From Chimonanthus salicifolius (Eukaryota > Streptophyta > Magnoliopsida > Laurales > Calycanthaceae), in contig CM023540.1 of NCBI GenBank assembly GCA_013350335.1, forward strand, positions 57,202,962 to 57,266,961: 64,000 nt of DNA, in the 5' to 3' direction. Of this stretch, positions 12,986-24,745 are shown in pieces. The translations under genes and the position numbers were made by a program. The number at the start of each line of letters is the position of its first letter. Within the stretch, counting starts at the first letter, position 1. The notes beneath the pieces were generated by a model that did not search any database, was not told where the DNA came from, and saw only the letters and a list, made by a program, of their open reading frames with translations.

Positions 12986-14946
12986 CACCATCCCACCCTC
13001 TGTTCTTCACAGCGGGTGAACCACACGACCCACCAGACCACTAGGGACGCCTCATCTACAACGTACTCGGGTACTGTATCTGAGATGACCTATAAGTTGG
13101 CCTTGGGAGAGCTAACACACTGCCCAAGAGGTTCTCGGTGGTTTCCTGACCACCTCACAACCTGTCTCTCCTCGGACACTGAGGCACCTCACCCTCGAAA
13201 CCAGACCACGCCTCTTTCATAGGCATATCCGAAGATCACAAGGATAGACCTAACAGTAAAACTCACACTAGGGAGTACATCCACCAACCACAAAAGTAAG
13301 TACTAAACCCACACCGGGGTAGACCCATCATGGCCACGACTCAGCCAAAGACCTACATACTGAAGAGGGAAACACCCTCAGGTACTCTCACACCTACGAG
13401 CCCACCAACAAGTAATCTATAGTTCAATTGCATCCACTACACGGTTTCCCATGACTTCCCAACCCTAACTGCCGGAGAAGCTAGGGGGAGTATCTAAATC
13501 CTAATGTAGCCTAGTACCCATGTCCCACCGGCGTTCCAAGTACACTAGCTACATGCATGCACAATTATCTCTGCGCATGTTATCAACAAAACAAGTCTCA
13601 TGATAATCAAGTATATTCCACAGTCTATCGCATGTTATCAATCAAATAAGTGGCATGTTATTATGTAAAACATATCATTTATCACCACAAATTACATATC
13701 ATTAATCAAATTCCATGTTATCACATAAAGCACATCATCATGTTACTCAACCAACATGTAATCAAGATACCAACCAACATGCCATCACAAGCAATCCGAC
13801 ACGAGTACACCTGAATGACTATCTTGCCACATATTTGTGAGAATAGTTCCCTTGCCGAGTGGCTCGTAATCCATAAGGGTCTCATTCTTCGTACTCCACG
13901 TCCAAGTAGTCATAGGAAAGATATATGCCAATCATGTATGCTAAAACAAGTGTGACGAGTCCCCTCACCTATGTGCATTTTTAAAATCCATATATAAAAA
14001 CAGGGTGTAGTGTTGAAGGAAGTGATGTACGGGCTACTGGGCTTGAGAAACTAGGGCGGGTATGTAAAACTAGGATGGTCCCACAAAACTAGGATGATCC
14101 CACAAATCTGGTCGAAAGTGACCTTGCGAATGATCCAAAAATGGTCTGGAGACAAGTCTGAAACAATCCCCAAAACGAGCCATGAACAAGCCTGAAACGG
14201 GCCAAGGTGGGCATTAAATGGTCCTAGGTCGGGCTTGACATGGGCTGGGCCAGACTAGATCAGCTGAGCCGAAGGACTTTTCTGGTCAATTGGGCTCACG
14301 GATTGGACAAGGCCTGATCTGCTGGGTTGGATCTGCAACGAGTTGGGTCCTGACTACTTGGCTCTACTCGGACAGGGCCGGAAGAAAACAAGCCGAGTTG
14401 AACTGGGTCAGATCCGGTCACACGTGAATCAGAATGAGCTGGTTCGGACTGGCTGGGCCTGGAAAGGAGGGGAAATGAAGAAGAAAAAAAAAATAAGGGA
14501 AAATAATGAGAGAGAGAAAAAAAAAGAGGGCCAAGAAGAAGAAATATCAATAGAGAAAGAGAATGGCGGCGAAGGAAGGAGATAGAGAGAGAAAAAAGAG
14601 TTAGGGTCGGATAGGGTTGGTGCTGAATGGCCAAGGTCGAGCAATGAGGAGTCTAGGGTTTTGAGAGAGAGGAGAAAAGAGAGGAAAGAGGACAAGCGGC
14701 AGCGACGACTCCAAATAGAATGTTACGGTTTTCAAGTGGGAGAGAAGATTTGGAGGAGAAACCCGAGTTAGGAATAGAGGAAGAAAGAATATGAGAGGAG
14801 AGAGAAGAAGGTCGAGAGAAAGAGAGATAGACGGCGGCGAGGAGGCAGCTACTGCTCTGGCGTTAGGCTTTGGGGCAAGAGAGAAGAGAGGAGGGGAGGG
14901 GAAAGAGAGGTTAGGTGAGAGAGATAGTAGGGAGGCGGCGGTAGCG

Positions 14947-14994
14947 GCACTGTAGCAACTTTGCTATAGTGCTGCGAAATTTTTATTTTATAGG
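14947..14994 (-). promoter_or_regulatory. Putative core promoter of D left LTR: TATA box plus palindrome
   Basis: The minus strand has CCTATAAAAT (14994-14985), then about 13 bases later a 26-bp near-perfect palindrome (14972-14947), with arms GCACTATAGCAA and TTGCTACAGTGC around a 2-base centre and one mismatch. A start site about 30 bases after the TATA box would fall at the palindrome centre. A CT-rich leader follows. The same arrangement is present in three other LTR copies here. Confidence 0.55.
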
Positions 14995-15466
14995 CACTAT
15001 TCCAAGTTAGGCATTGGGATTACGGGTTGGGTTAAGAGGGCCCATACGGGTTTGGGTTAAGATTTGAAAGAAATAACAAAAACCCACTGTAAATATTGCT
15101 TTTAAAGAAACTTTTATAAATATAAATACGCAAATAATGTTTAAATTTACTTTATTTATTTTATTTATTTATTATATATATATATATTGATAAATCTAGA
15201 AATGCGTGAAATATAAAATTAGAAACTAACATACTATTTTCAAAAGTAAATTGAAAACCCACTAAAATCGAATGTCGAACGTTGAGGGAGAAATACGTGT
15301 TACTTTTAAATCTTTTTAATTAAGGAATATTCAATGAAACAAATTACCAAGATGCCATTCGAGTCTCCGAACTGGATACCAGGTAAACCGGGGCCCACGC
15401 GGGGACCACACTCTCCCCACTGCTACTGGGACCCAAAAATCCCAAAAATCAGGTCGGGTCATTACA

Positions 15467-15482
15467 ATACTACCCCCTTTAA
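15467..15482 (-). other. Polypurine tract of element D
   Basis: The minus strand reads AAAGGGGGTAGTAT immediately before the LTR start TGTAATGACCC. This fits the plus-strand primer site next to a 3' LTR and fixes the element's orientation. Confidence 0.7.
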
Positions 15483-16580
15483 GGAATTTCGTCCTCAGAA
15501 TACAAACTGAACTCGTACCTCGAGTCTCCAACCTCGTAAGTAAACCCAAGCAAAGACTACCTCTGAACAACTGAAACTTACTCTCAAGCCGATCTTCTAA
15601 CCACAAGATGATGCCACAACACCTGATTCACTTAAATAACCTTGCCACGAAGCACCGCGAATGGCTGAACCTGTACAATAGCTTGCACCTTTCTCAAAAT
15701 CAGTGACCTCTACCTGACCAACCTCATTTACTTGGTAGTCTCTCTGACCATACCTGATCCCAACATAACTTCACAAAGATCTCTGCCCAGTACAATGGCA
15801 ATTTATACATTCGGTCACACGCAGCCTCGCACAAACCTATCAAAACATCAGTTGATAGCTGACACAATACTCAACTTCTACCAGGAAGCAACAATCCTCT
15901 CAACTCACCCCATAACGAACGGCGTAAAACATAAGACATGTTCTCTGAAACCTGCATGGTTGGTCTTGACCGATTATTTGTTCACAAAAAGTTCGCTTAG
16001 CTAAAATACGACTGAGCATACAACTCTCCCTGTAACAATGTCTGATATGATGGGCAGGACTTAATCCTCGATATGGCACTGTTGACCCGATCATCTCGCA
16101 CAGACTAACTCTCGGCTCAGCATAAACAAATCGAAAAAGCTCCAAGAAGTCAGTCATCCACACCCTAAGAAGATAGGTGAGTTCTGCCAATCTATCCATT
16201 AGCAACCTACCCTTAATCCATGATGAAGGAGTTGAAGTATCTAAACACGGCACTGTCCATGCTGAGCTGCCACTATTCTGCTTTGCAAAGTCAAGTCACC
16301 ATCTAGTCTCACTGTCTAGTTATCTTGCCCATCGCCACACATCATAAAATCCCATCGTATGATTGTCCTTGTACCTGAACGCTGAATCTCCATGGCTCTG
16401 CCACTCAACACTGGCTGAACTACCATGCTGCTAGGTTGGTTGGTCAAGTCTCTGCACTTGATCAATAATCACTCCATACAATTTCATCTGTCATGTCCGC
16501 TACATCCTCGATCCTTCATAAACAAAAAATTACTCAACACCACGACGATAGGGGATGCTCAGAAACTCCTTCAACACAAA

Positions 16581-16874
16581 TCAATACCTCCAACCCGAGC
16601 ACAACACCATCGTCATCCATCCCGAGCTATAAATGAGAAAATTTTGCTCATCAATCTCAAGTTGTCTAGAACCAAAAGCCACCAATTGTCCATCCTTTAT
16701 CAACATGCAACCCTTACCATCCTTGGAAACATCACAATAAACTGTAAACCCATGGCCTCTCTCTGCCTCTAGTACGACCATCACCACAGTGGTCGTCTGT
16801 CTCCACTCAAGAAAAACTGTGTCACTGCCGTCGTACCCAGAAATGACCGCTCTCTTTGGCCAATCTAACTGCAA
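16581..16874 (-). pseudogene. RT/RNase H remnant of element D
   Basis: The translated minus strand contains ERGHGFTVYCDVSKDGKG followed by CMLIKDGQLVAFGSRQL and an EIDEQN stretch. This is the Ty3/gypsy RNase H start (compare ..[25 protein letters not shown] in element A). The first RNase H aspartate is present in YCDVS. Upstream and downstream the frame is lost, so this is a fossil fragment. Confidence 0.8.
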
Positions 16875-17974
16875 GCACGACCACTAGGAGTAATGTGAAT
16901 AAAACACCAGACACGAGTCAGCCTCATTTTGACAAACCTTTCGCACTACCTATCGAAACCACATGGCTAGGCAGCTGCGCCTCTAGGGTCAAAACTCGCA
17001 TTTGACAAGATCCAAAATAAAGAAACAAAATCTCACAGAGTTATCCTCTCTCTGTCTAACAAAATCGACGCATCCCTAGTGAACAATTCGATGAAAAGCT
17101 CAAACTCCAACGTGGCAATGATTTATCCAACCTCCCGGAGGAACACCCTGGATATCACACACCACACCGAGCACATCAATGTCTGGTCTGCAGTGCCCTC
17201 TCTCTCAAATTGACCAACAAGCCACACCACCCTCTTAATAAAGCACCTCCAACGGTTAAGAGATCTTCCATCGTTCATACTATGCTACCTGTAACCCTGC
17301 ACAATATCTGTCATTCACTCCAATGGAGACATGATAAACAAGGCATCTTCATCACGACCACTCCCAAACTCAAACCATGGTGAAACTCAAAGTCAGTGAG
17401 GGAGGGACATATCTGAATGAGGTCAAATCTCAGAACCAAACGAAGGAGCAACATCAGACCACTCACATCCATCGGATGTATCAAACAATATGGGGTGCTA
17501 CCACCACACTTTGATCATTGCATTGAAGTCACACTCTAATCAAATACTGTGACTTCTCGAAAGCAAAATACCTCGGGTCTTGAGCATGCACACATTGGCC
17601 ACGGGAATAAACAATTTACTCACCAATACTCTGCTCTCCAAATCTCTACCAGAGGTTGGGGAATCCTTATGGTCTCCGGGTTACTGTCCCCGGTACCAGT
17701 TCCCCATTGCAAACAAGCTCTCATTCTCACAATTGCACAATCCAAAAAGTGAAAATCTGACTAAACTCAATACCATATGAGACCCCAAAGAAAACATGTA
17801 TCCCTAGCACTGAAGCTCAAAAACTGTTCAAACAGGCTCACCTTAGGAACCTAGGGAAGTTCAGACACCACTCACGGAACTCAGTTCCATCTACCCTATC
17901 ACACAGGGGATAAACCTAATCTCTAGTCCATAGTCTCACTCCATCTCCAACACACACGGTCCGTGAGTTGAACC

Positions 17975-17988
17975 GTTCTCTGATACCA
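17975..17988 (-). other. Primer binding site (tRNA-iMet) of element D
   Basis: The plus strand reads GTTCTCTGATACCA, so the minus strand begins TGGTATCAGAGA two bases inside the right LTR. Eleven bases match the 3' end of plant initiator-methionine tRNA (..GCTCTGATACCA), with one substitution compared with element A. Confidence 0.8.
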
Positions 17989-19199
17989 ACTATAACGACT
18001 TGTCCAGCTACTGGCACGTTAAAACTGATACAAACACCCGAAGCCGATCTAATACTATTCCAAGTACATTTTTTTAAAAGGAAGACACCGCTCCCGCAAC
18101 CCACACTAACCACTGGCAACCCATAAATAAACCAACAACCAAAAGCATTAATTATAATTAAAAAAATGATAGCATCATCCAATTATTAAATCCATCCAAC
18201 TCATGAAATATACACAAAGTTCAAATAAATAAATAATCTCTCTACAAGGGATGAAACTATGACAGAGCTAAAGCCGGAGTTGAACGTCCAACGCTCGGTT
18301 GAGGGTCTCGCCGACCTCTCCTCTAAGAAGTACCTGCAAGATAAGGCTGAGCTCTACATGCCTAGTGAGGGTAACACATGCATCATATGTCACCAAGCAT
18401 ACACTGCATATAATCATTTGGATATGTCAATGCTAGGATGTCTACATGCATGACCATGCATGCTTTTGCTCTACTCCTAGCACATAGGCCCACATCAATC
18501 GGGCCCCCAGTATATCCTCAAACAGACCCAATGCAACTCTAAGGTAACTTCCCCATATGCCCATCTGCTACGGTCTAGCCACCCATGGGTACACAGACCG
18601 ATCCTCAACCAGATTACAGTCCCACGTCCTCAACCAGTCGTATGACTCTCCTAGGACAACCCGTACATATACCACAACTAACCCATGAGTTGGCCTCACT
18701 GGAGTCCCAAACAGACTATAACACTCGAGTAACCACCGCACCAATCCTCAACGGACTGCCAACTGGACCCATCTATGGTCGCCTCAAACAAGTACCAGAC
18801 CCCCACTAGTCACACCTGTAATCTTGGGGCCCATCTACAAGCCTCTAAACAACTAGCACATACACTTCGCACGGAATTCCTTAGGCCTTCTAACGAGTGA
18901 CCCTGCCGAACTAAATGTTAGGCACCCATAAACTCTAGGTGAGTCAAAACCCACAACCTAAGTCTCAACAATGAACCCCAAGGTCATAACTACTAATAAT
19001 CACACTACCACACCTCAGCCAAAATGTGGCAAACAAACACTCAACCCAACTGGCTCCCAGAGCGACCCAATACGTACTTAACATACTCCATGACTACCAT
19101 ACCTTTCAGGTCACCTCCATAGAAATCCTCACACACCACAGATCGGTACCACGAGTCGTGAATCATATCCTGTCCATCAGGCCTACTGGAGTTGTCCTC

Positions 19200-19830
19200 A
19201 ATCGTACCATCCCTCGACCGATATGTGGGCGAAACACCTTCAACCCACTCGGTTATCCGGGGATCATAAACCATCCTAGCAAGAGATGTCCTCCATTGCA
19301 CCATCCCTCAACAGATGCATGGGCGAAATAACCTCAGCTCACTCGGCTATATGGGGATCATAAATCATACCAGCGGGAGTTGTCCTCCACTGCACCATCC
19401 CTCGACCGATGTGTGGGCGAAACACCCTCAACGCGGTTAGCTATCCGTGGATCATAAACCATACCAGAGGGAGCTATCCTCCACCTCACCATCCCTCGAC
19501 CGATGTGTGGGAGAAACACCCTCAACCCACTCTGCTATCCGAGGATCATAAACCATATCAGCAGGAGGTGCCCTCCACCGCACCATCCCTAGACCGATTT
19601 GTGGGCGAAACACCCTCAACTCACTCGGCTCCAAGGATCATAATCCATACCTGCGAAAGTTTTCCTCCACCTTACCATCCTCGACCGATGTTTGGGCGAA
19701 ACACCTTCAACCCACTCGGTTATCCAAGGATCTAATCCATATCAGCGGGAGCTCTCCTCTTCCGTACCATCCCTCGACCGATGTGTGGGCGAAATACCCT
19801 CAACCCACTCTTTTGTCTGGGGATCATAAA
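19200..19830. repeat. 94-bp tandem repeat array in D right LTR
   Basis: About seven units carry the CGAAACACCCTCAACCCA block, near 19224, 19319, 19411, 19504, 19598, 19690 and 19783. The unit is homologous to that at 12350-12985. Unit-by-unit differences suggest expansion and mutation after the two LTRs separated. Confidence 0.88.
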
Positions 19831-20336
19831 ACACCATCCAACCCTCTGGTCTTCATGTAGGTGAAACACATGACCTATCAGACCATTAGGGACCCCAGGA
19901 GTAAATACCAAAACTACACCGAGGTAGACCCAACACGGCCATGACTCTGCCAAAGACCCACATAACTAAGAGGGAAACACCCTCTAGGTACTATCACACC
20001 TACGGGCCCACCAACAAGTAATCCATAGTTCAACCGCATTCACTGTGTGGATTCTCATGACTTCCCAACCCTAACTACTTGAGAAAATAGGGGGAGTCTC
20101 TAAGTCCTGATGTAGTCTAGTACTCATATCCCACCGACATTCAAAGTACACTAGCTATGTGCATGCACAGTTATCTCTACGCATATTATCAACAAATCAT
20201 GTCTCATGATAATCAAGTATATTCCACAGTCTATCGTATTTATTTCAATCAAGCAAGTGTAGTTTTATTATCTAAACATATTATTTGTCTCCACAAGTTA
20301 CATATATTATAATACGACATAATCCATCAAGCATGT

Positions 20337-21932
20337 TGAAAGTTCTCCCTTGGTATTAGAATAAGATTGACCCTAGAGGGGGTGAATAGGTCAATCAGAC
20401 AATCATTGGTCCTTTTAAAAATTAGTTGATTGATTAGTTTAAGTGCAGCAGATGCTACAACCAAGTGAGTGTATGTAAGCAAATGCGATTAAACAATCAA
20501 CACAAGAGAATAGCTCAAACACCACAAGCACGAGGACACAAGATATATAGTGGTTCGGTTAACCAACCTACATCCAGTGTTAGGACTCGCTTAACCTTGA
20601 CCTATCCCCAAATTCAATAAGTGGGGACTTACACCCTCACAATTAGAGTATGAATTCCACCTCACTCAATTGGCTAGGAATTCCACCCACCACATGTGCT
20701 AGAGACGACACTCTAGATTTTTTACAGTGGTTCAGAGCCAAGCCTCCTTAACCCACTTTCATGGGGTAAAGGTTTTAAAGTAAAAATAAAACCAAGAAGT
20801 ACTTGCCTTGAAGCTCTTTCTTGAAGATATGTGCTTCTCAAAGATCCATCCAATGTGTGTCGATGCTCCACCTTGTTCCCGTCGTAGAGCAATCACAATT
20901 TCAGGGTGACTAGGAAACTGGTTATACCAAATCTTTCCTAGTTTGTATCTTTTATTTCCTCCCCTCTTTTTCTCTTTCACTAACTCAATCAATAGATTGG
21001 TTGTATTTGATTCTCAGGTGTAGGCACAAGAGAGTTGATCGTTCCTTAGAGTGTGTGACACTTCTCAGTTCAAGGAAAATAATTAAACGACCACACAACA
21101 CTCATATTTAAAGAGGTGTCATAACAATTTTTTTTTTCAAATTGTTTAGTACTGACAGGTCGGGGGAACCGATGGGTCGGTGTTCATATTTATTGCACAT
21201 TAAATGCACTCCCAGTGGCATTATTAATTCCCGGTTGACATGTCGGTGTCACCGATGGGGTAACACCATGCAGACAGACTTTCATGTCCAGAAACTTGTC
21301 CTGCCCAGAACGACCTGTTGCCATTTACTGAGGGGTCGGTCCTAATACTCTCGATCGGTCTTGAAATATCGAGATGTTTGTTTTCTTGAGAGTCCACTTG
21401 AGTTCTAAGTTCCAGAACTCATAAGTTATCATCGACGAGTCGTGACCATGAAGGGTCGTTAAGTTCATCACCGAGGGGTCGGTGCATACGAGACTTTAGA
21501 TTAGAGGCATACCAAGAATGATAGTTCTATGATCTAGAACCTTTGTCAATCTGGCCTACCAGTCTTTGACCATGATGGGTCAATCCTGTCTCCATTGAAG
21601 GGTCGGTGAGAACAACTTGTCGAAGTGTCAGTGAACTTAATTCATAATTCCAAGTTCGCTTCCAATTCACTGTCAAGCTTCCTCTCTAGGCTTTCTATGG
21701 TTTTATCATTTGTTCAACTAAGCCTAGAAATGGTTCTCCTACGGTGTGGGTACCACCTAAAGTCATCTATGGCCAAATACTTGATTTTGTGATTGCCATA
21801 ACGATGAGCTTCAATCCGGTGGAGTATTATATTCAATCTTGATCACCTTGAGTCTTCAAGCTTCTAGCAAATGCTTCTTCCCGAGTCATGGAATTGACAA
21901 ACTTAGGGACTCGACAAGACGGGGCACTAACA
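20337..21932 (-). mobile_element. 1.6-kb copia-like solo LTR inside D right LTR
   Basis: On the minus strand it runs from TGTTAGTGCCCCGTC to GAGAACTTTCA and is flanked by CATGT duplications (20332-20336 and 21933-21937). The parallel copy of the host LTR at about 25790-25806 has the uninterrupted AAGCATGTTATCAC, an empty site that confirms both ends. It is homologous to the LTR starting at 4030, with the same GACCGACCCCTCGGT-type internal motifs. No interior is attached, so it is a solo LTR or a small non-autonomous unit. Confidence 0.85.
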
Positions 21933-23250
21933 CATGTTATCACATTGTCAAGCTCAGCATATTATAACATTTGACAACCCAACAAGTCATGACATAATCA
22001 AGTGCATATTATCATACGACGCACATCATCATGTTACTCAGCATCATGTTATCAAGATACCAAAACATGCCATCATAAGCAATCCGACACGAGTACACCT
22101 GATGAGTCCCTTGCCACATATTTGTTAGAACGGTTCCCTAGCCGAGTGGCTCACAATCCATAAGGGTCTCATATATCGTACTCCATAATCAAGTAGTCAT
22201 AGGAAAGATATATGCAAATCATGTATGCTAAACAACTGTGATGAGTCCCTTCACCTTTGTGCGTTTTAAAAATCCAGCTATAAAAGCAGGCTGCAAGGCT
22301 GAAGGAAGTAATGCATGGGCTATCGGGCTTGAGAAACTAGGGCCGGTCCACAAAACTAGGATGGTCCTGTAAAACTGGGACGATCCCACAATTCTGGTCA
22401 AAATTGGGCTTGCGAATGATTCAGAAATGGTCCGGAAACAAGCAGGAAATGAAGCCCAAAACGGGCCAAGAACGAGCCTAGGCCTGGATAGATTGGATCC
22501 GCTGGGCCGACGTAGCTGGGCCGAAGGTTTGAGCCGCTCCACTGGGCTCACGAACTAGACCAGGCCAGATCTGCTGTGCTGGAAATGCAAAGAGCTGGGC
22601 CCTAACTACTGGGCTCAACTCGGATTGGGCTTGAAGAATGAGAGCTGAGTCCAATTGGGTCAGATTAGGTCACACGAGAATCGGAATGAGTTGGTTCAGC
22701 TTGGCTGGGCCTGGGGGGAGGGGAAAGGAAGAGAAGAAGAATAAGAGATGAAAATACAGAGAGAGGGCCGAGAAGGAGAAAGGTCAAGAGAGAGGGAGAA
22801 GGTGGCGAAGTAAGGAGATAGAAAGGGAGAAGAGAGTTAGGGTCAGATAGGGTTGGTGGTCAAATGGCCAAGGTTGAGCAAGGAGCATTCTAGGGTTTTG
22901 AGAGAGATGAGAAATTAGAGGAAAAAGGACATGGGGCAGCGGCGGCTCCAAAGAGAATGTTAGGGTTTTCAAGTGGGAGAGAAAGAAAGAAGAGATTATG
23001 CAATGGGGGTGGCGGCGAGAAACGGGATTAAGATTTGGAGGAGACACCCAAGCTAGGGTTAGAGGAAAAGAGAAGATGAAAGGAGAAAGAAGAAGATTGA
23101 GAGAGAGAGAAAGTGATGGGTGGCAGTAAGGGGTCTCCAACAAGGGGGTGGCTACTCCTCTGGGGTTAGGGTTTAGGGCAAGAGAAGAGAAGAGGAGAGA
23201 GGAGAGAGGAAAGAGAGGTTAGGCGAGGGAGAAGGGAGGCGGCGGCGGCA

Positions 23251-23295
23251 CCGTAGAAACTTTGCTATAGTGCTGCAAAAATGGGATTTTATAGG
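23251..23295 (-). promoter_or_regulatory. Putative core promoter of D right LTR
   Basis: On the minus strand CCTATAAAAT (23295-23286) is followed by the palindrome with arms GCACTATAGCAA and TTTCTACGGTGC. The downstream arm has two extra mismatches compared with the left LTR, so the palindrome is decaying here. Confidence 0.5.
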
Positions 23296-23772
23296 CTAGG
23301 TTTAGGGTTCCAACTTAGGCTTGGGATTACTGGTCGGGTTAAGAGGGTCCATACGAGTTTGGGTCAAGATATGAAAAAATCACTAAAAGCCAATGAAAAT
23401 ATTGCTTTTGAAGAAACTCTTATAAATATAAATACACAAATAGTATTTTCATTTACTTGATTTATTTAATTTATTATATATATATATATATATAGACAAA
23501 TCTTGAAATGCGTGAAATCTAAATTTTGAAGTTAACATACTAGTTTCAAAAGTAAATTGAAAACCTACTAAAATCGAATGTCGAACGTCAAGGGAGAAAT
23601 TCGTGTGATTTTTAAATCTTTTGAATGACGGAATATTAAATAAAATAAATTACCAAGATGCCTTTCGAGTCTCCAAACTCGAAACCCGATAAACAGGGGC
23701 CCACCACAGAGCCACACTCTCCCCACTGCTATTGTGACCCAAAAATCCTGAAAATAGGGTCGGGTAATTACA

Positions 23773-24149
23773 AGGCCTCAGCTCCTAAACACCATTAGTA
23801 TACTTACATCAGTATATAGCAATTGATAATTCAATCTCTTACGACGAAGTAGCGTTTGATCTCGCATTCTGGTCCCAATCATGTCTTTTCCATCCATTTA
23901 ATTTCCATGGGTATCATTTTTGCCCTCAAAGTTACTGGTTACTACTTTTTAGAATATAAAAGCAGTATGCAATGCATTTTTTTAAAAAGGTGTAGACGAA
24001 TCTCCTCACCATATATGTGTGATTTATCTGCAAAATTAGTTGGAAATAAAAACAATGTGTAAAAAAACTTTGTCCTTTAGAAAAGTGTATGGAAAAAAAC
24101 CAAACTATCAACCATGAAAGGCCACACATTCAAAATAAATTAAAAAGCA
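23773..24149. other. Right flank of element D, first copy of a duplicated segment
   Basis: It starts AGGCCTCAGCTCCTAAACAC and runs to about GCAAATGTG. The whole stretch is repeated at 27022-27400 with roughly 90 percent similarity by eye. No gene is recognised. It is the continuation of the DNA at 9874-11126 that element D entered. Confidence 0.7.
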
Positions 24150-24319
24150 AATGTGCACTCAAGCCACTTGCCTCCCATGGCGACCCAAGACGTACTCAAC
24201 GTACTCCACAACTACCCTACCTCTAGGGTCACCTCCATAAATCCACACACACCACAGACCGGTACAACAAGTCGTGAATAATAACCTGGTCTTCAGGCCT
24301 ATGGGAGTTGTCCTCAACC

Positions 24320-24745
24320 GTACCATCCCTCGACCGATATGTGGGCGAAACACCCTTAACCCACTCGGCTATCCGAGTACCATAGACCATACCAGAGGGA
24401 GTTGTCCTCCACCTCACCATCCCTCGACTGATGTGCGGGTAAAATACCCTCAACCCACTAGCCTATCCGGGGATCATAAACCATATCAGCGGGAGCTATC
24501 CTCTATCGCGTCATCCCTCGACCGATGTGTGGGCGAAACATTCTCAACCCACTTGCCTATCCGGGGATCATAAACCATACTAGCTCAAGTTGTTCTCTAC
24601 CGCACCATTGTCAACCAATGTGTGGATGAAACACCCTCAACCCATTCGGCTATCTGGGGATCATAAACCATATTAGCGGGAGTTGTCTTCCACCGCACCA
24701 TCCATAGACTGATGTATGGACGAAACGCCCTCAAACCACTCGGCT
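24320..24745. repeat. Five-copy 94-bp tandem repeat in truncated D LTR copy
   Basis: The CGAAACACCCTCAACCCA-type block occurs near 24339, 24432, 24526, 24621 and 24714, a spacing of 93-95 bases. It is homologous to the arrays at 12350 and 19200, with fewer units. Confidence 0.87.

Larger units (their letters stand above)
11132..15466 (-). repeat. Left (3') LTR of element D
   Basis: It is bounded by TGTAACGACCC and GGGTCATTACA, which are near inverted copies of each other. In transcription order it contains a TATA box and palindrome (14947-14994), a long purine/pyrimidine-biased leader (14460-14950, GA-rich on plus), a stretch with many GGGCC words (14160-14460), an unstructured middle and an array of seven 94-bp repeats (12350-12985). 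A TA microsatellite lies at about 15172-15187. No protein is encoded; the open frames across the tandem array exist because the unit lacks stops in one frame. Confidence 0.85.
15467..17990 (-). pseudogene. Decayed, half-deleted gag-pol interior of element D
   Basis: This lies between the PPT and PBS. Only fragments of pol are readable. An RNase H segment is clear at 16581-16874. Nearer the 3' LTR, at about 15480-15610, there is a stretch resembling the end of the chromodomain-type C terminus of element C (the same ...CTCGTAC..GAGTC words follow it). Gag, protease, RT and the integrase catalytic motifs could not be identified. From RNase H to the PBS is 1.1-1.3 kb, against about 3.1 kb in element A, so most of gag-PR-RT is missing. 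Frameshifts and stops are everywhere. Confidence 0.7.
17991..23772 (-). repeat. Right (5') LTR of element D, interrupted by a solo LTR
   Basis: It is collinear with the left LTR. Its plus-left terminus is TATAACGACTTG (the TG has become TA) and its plus-right terminus is GGTAATTACA. Without the 1596-bp insertion and its 5-bp duplication it is about 4.18 kb. Compared with the left copy it lacks about 230 bp near 19890. It includes the 94-bp array (19200-19830), TATA/palindrome (23251-23295) and a TA microsatellite (about 23474-23494). Confidence 0.85.
11127..23777 (-). mobile_element. Element D: old Ty3/gypsy element with both LTRs and target duplication
   Basis: Two related LTRs in the same orientation (11132-15466 and 17991-23772) enclose a 2.5-kb interior with a PPT on the left and an initiator-Met PBS on the right, so the element reads right to left. 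The flanking pentamers AGGTC (11127-11131) and AGGCC (23773-23777) match at 4 of 5 positions. A complete interior of this type (element A) is 5.05 kb, so about half of gag-pol is gone. The LTRs have diverged strongly and the right one holds a later 1.6-kb insertion. Confidence 0.85.

Noticed and set aside
12465..13222. Open frames of 78-157 codons across the tandem array in D left LTR (also near 19026-19735 and 24274-24921)
   Set aside because: They exist because the 94-bp unit is stop-poor; no protein-like composition, and frames change between copies.
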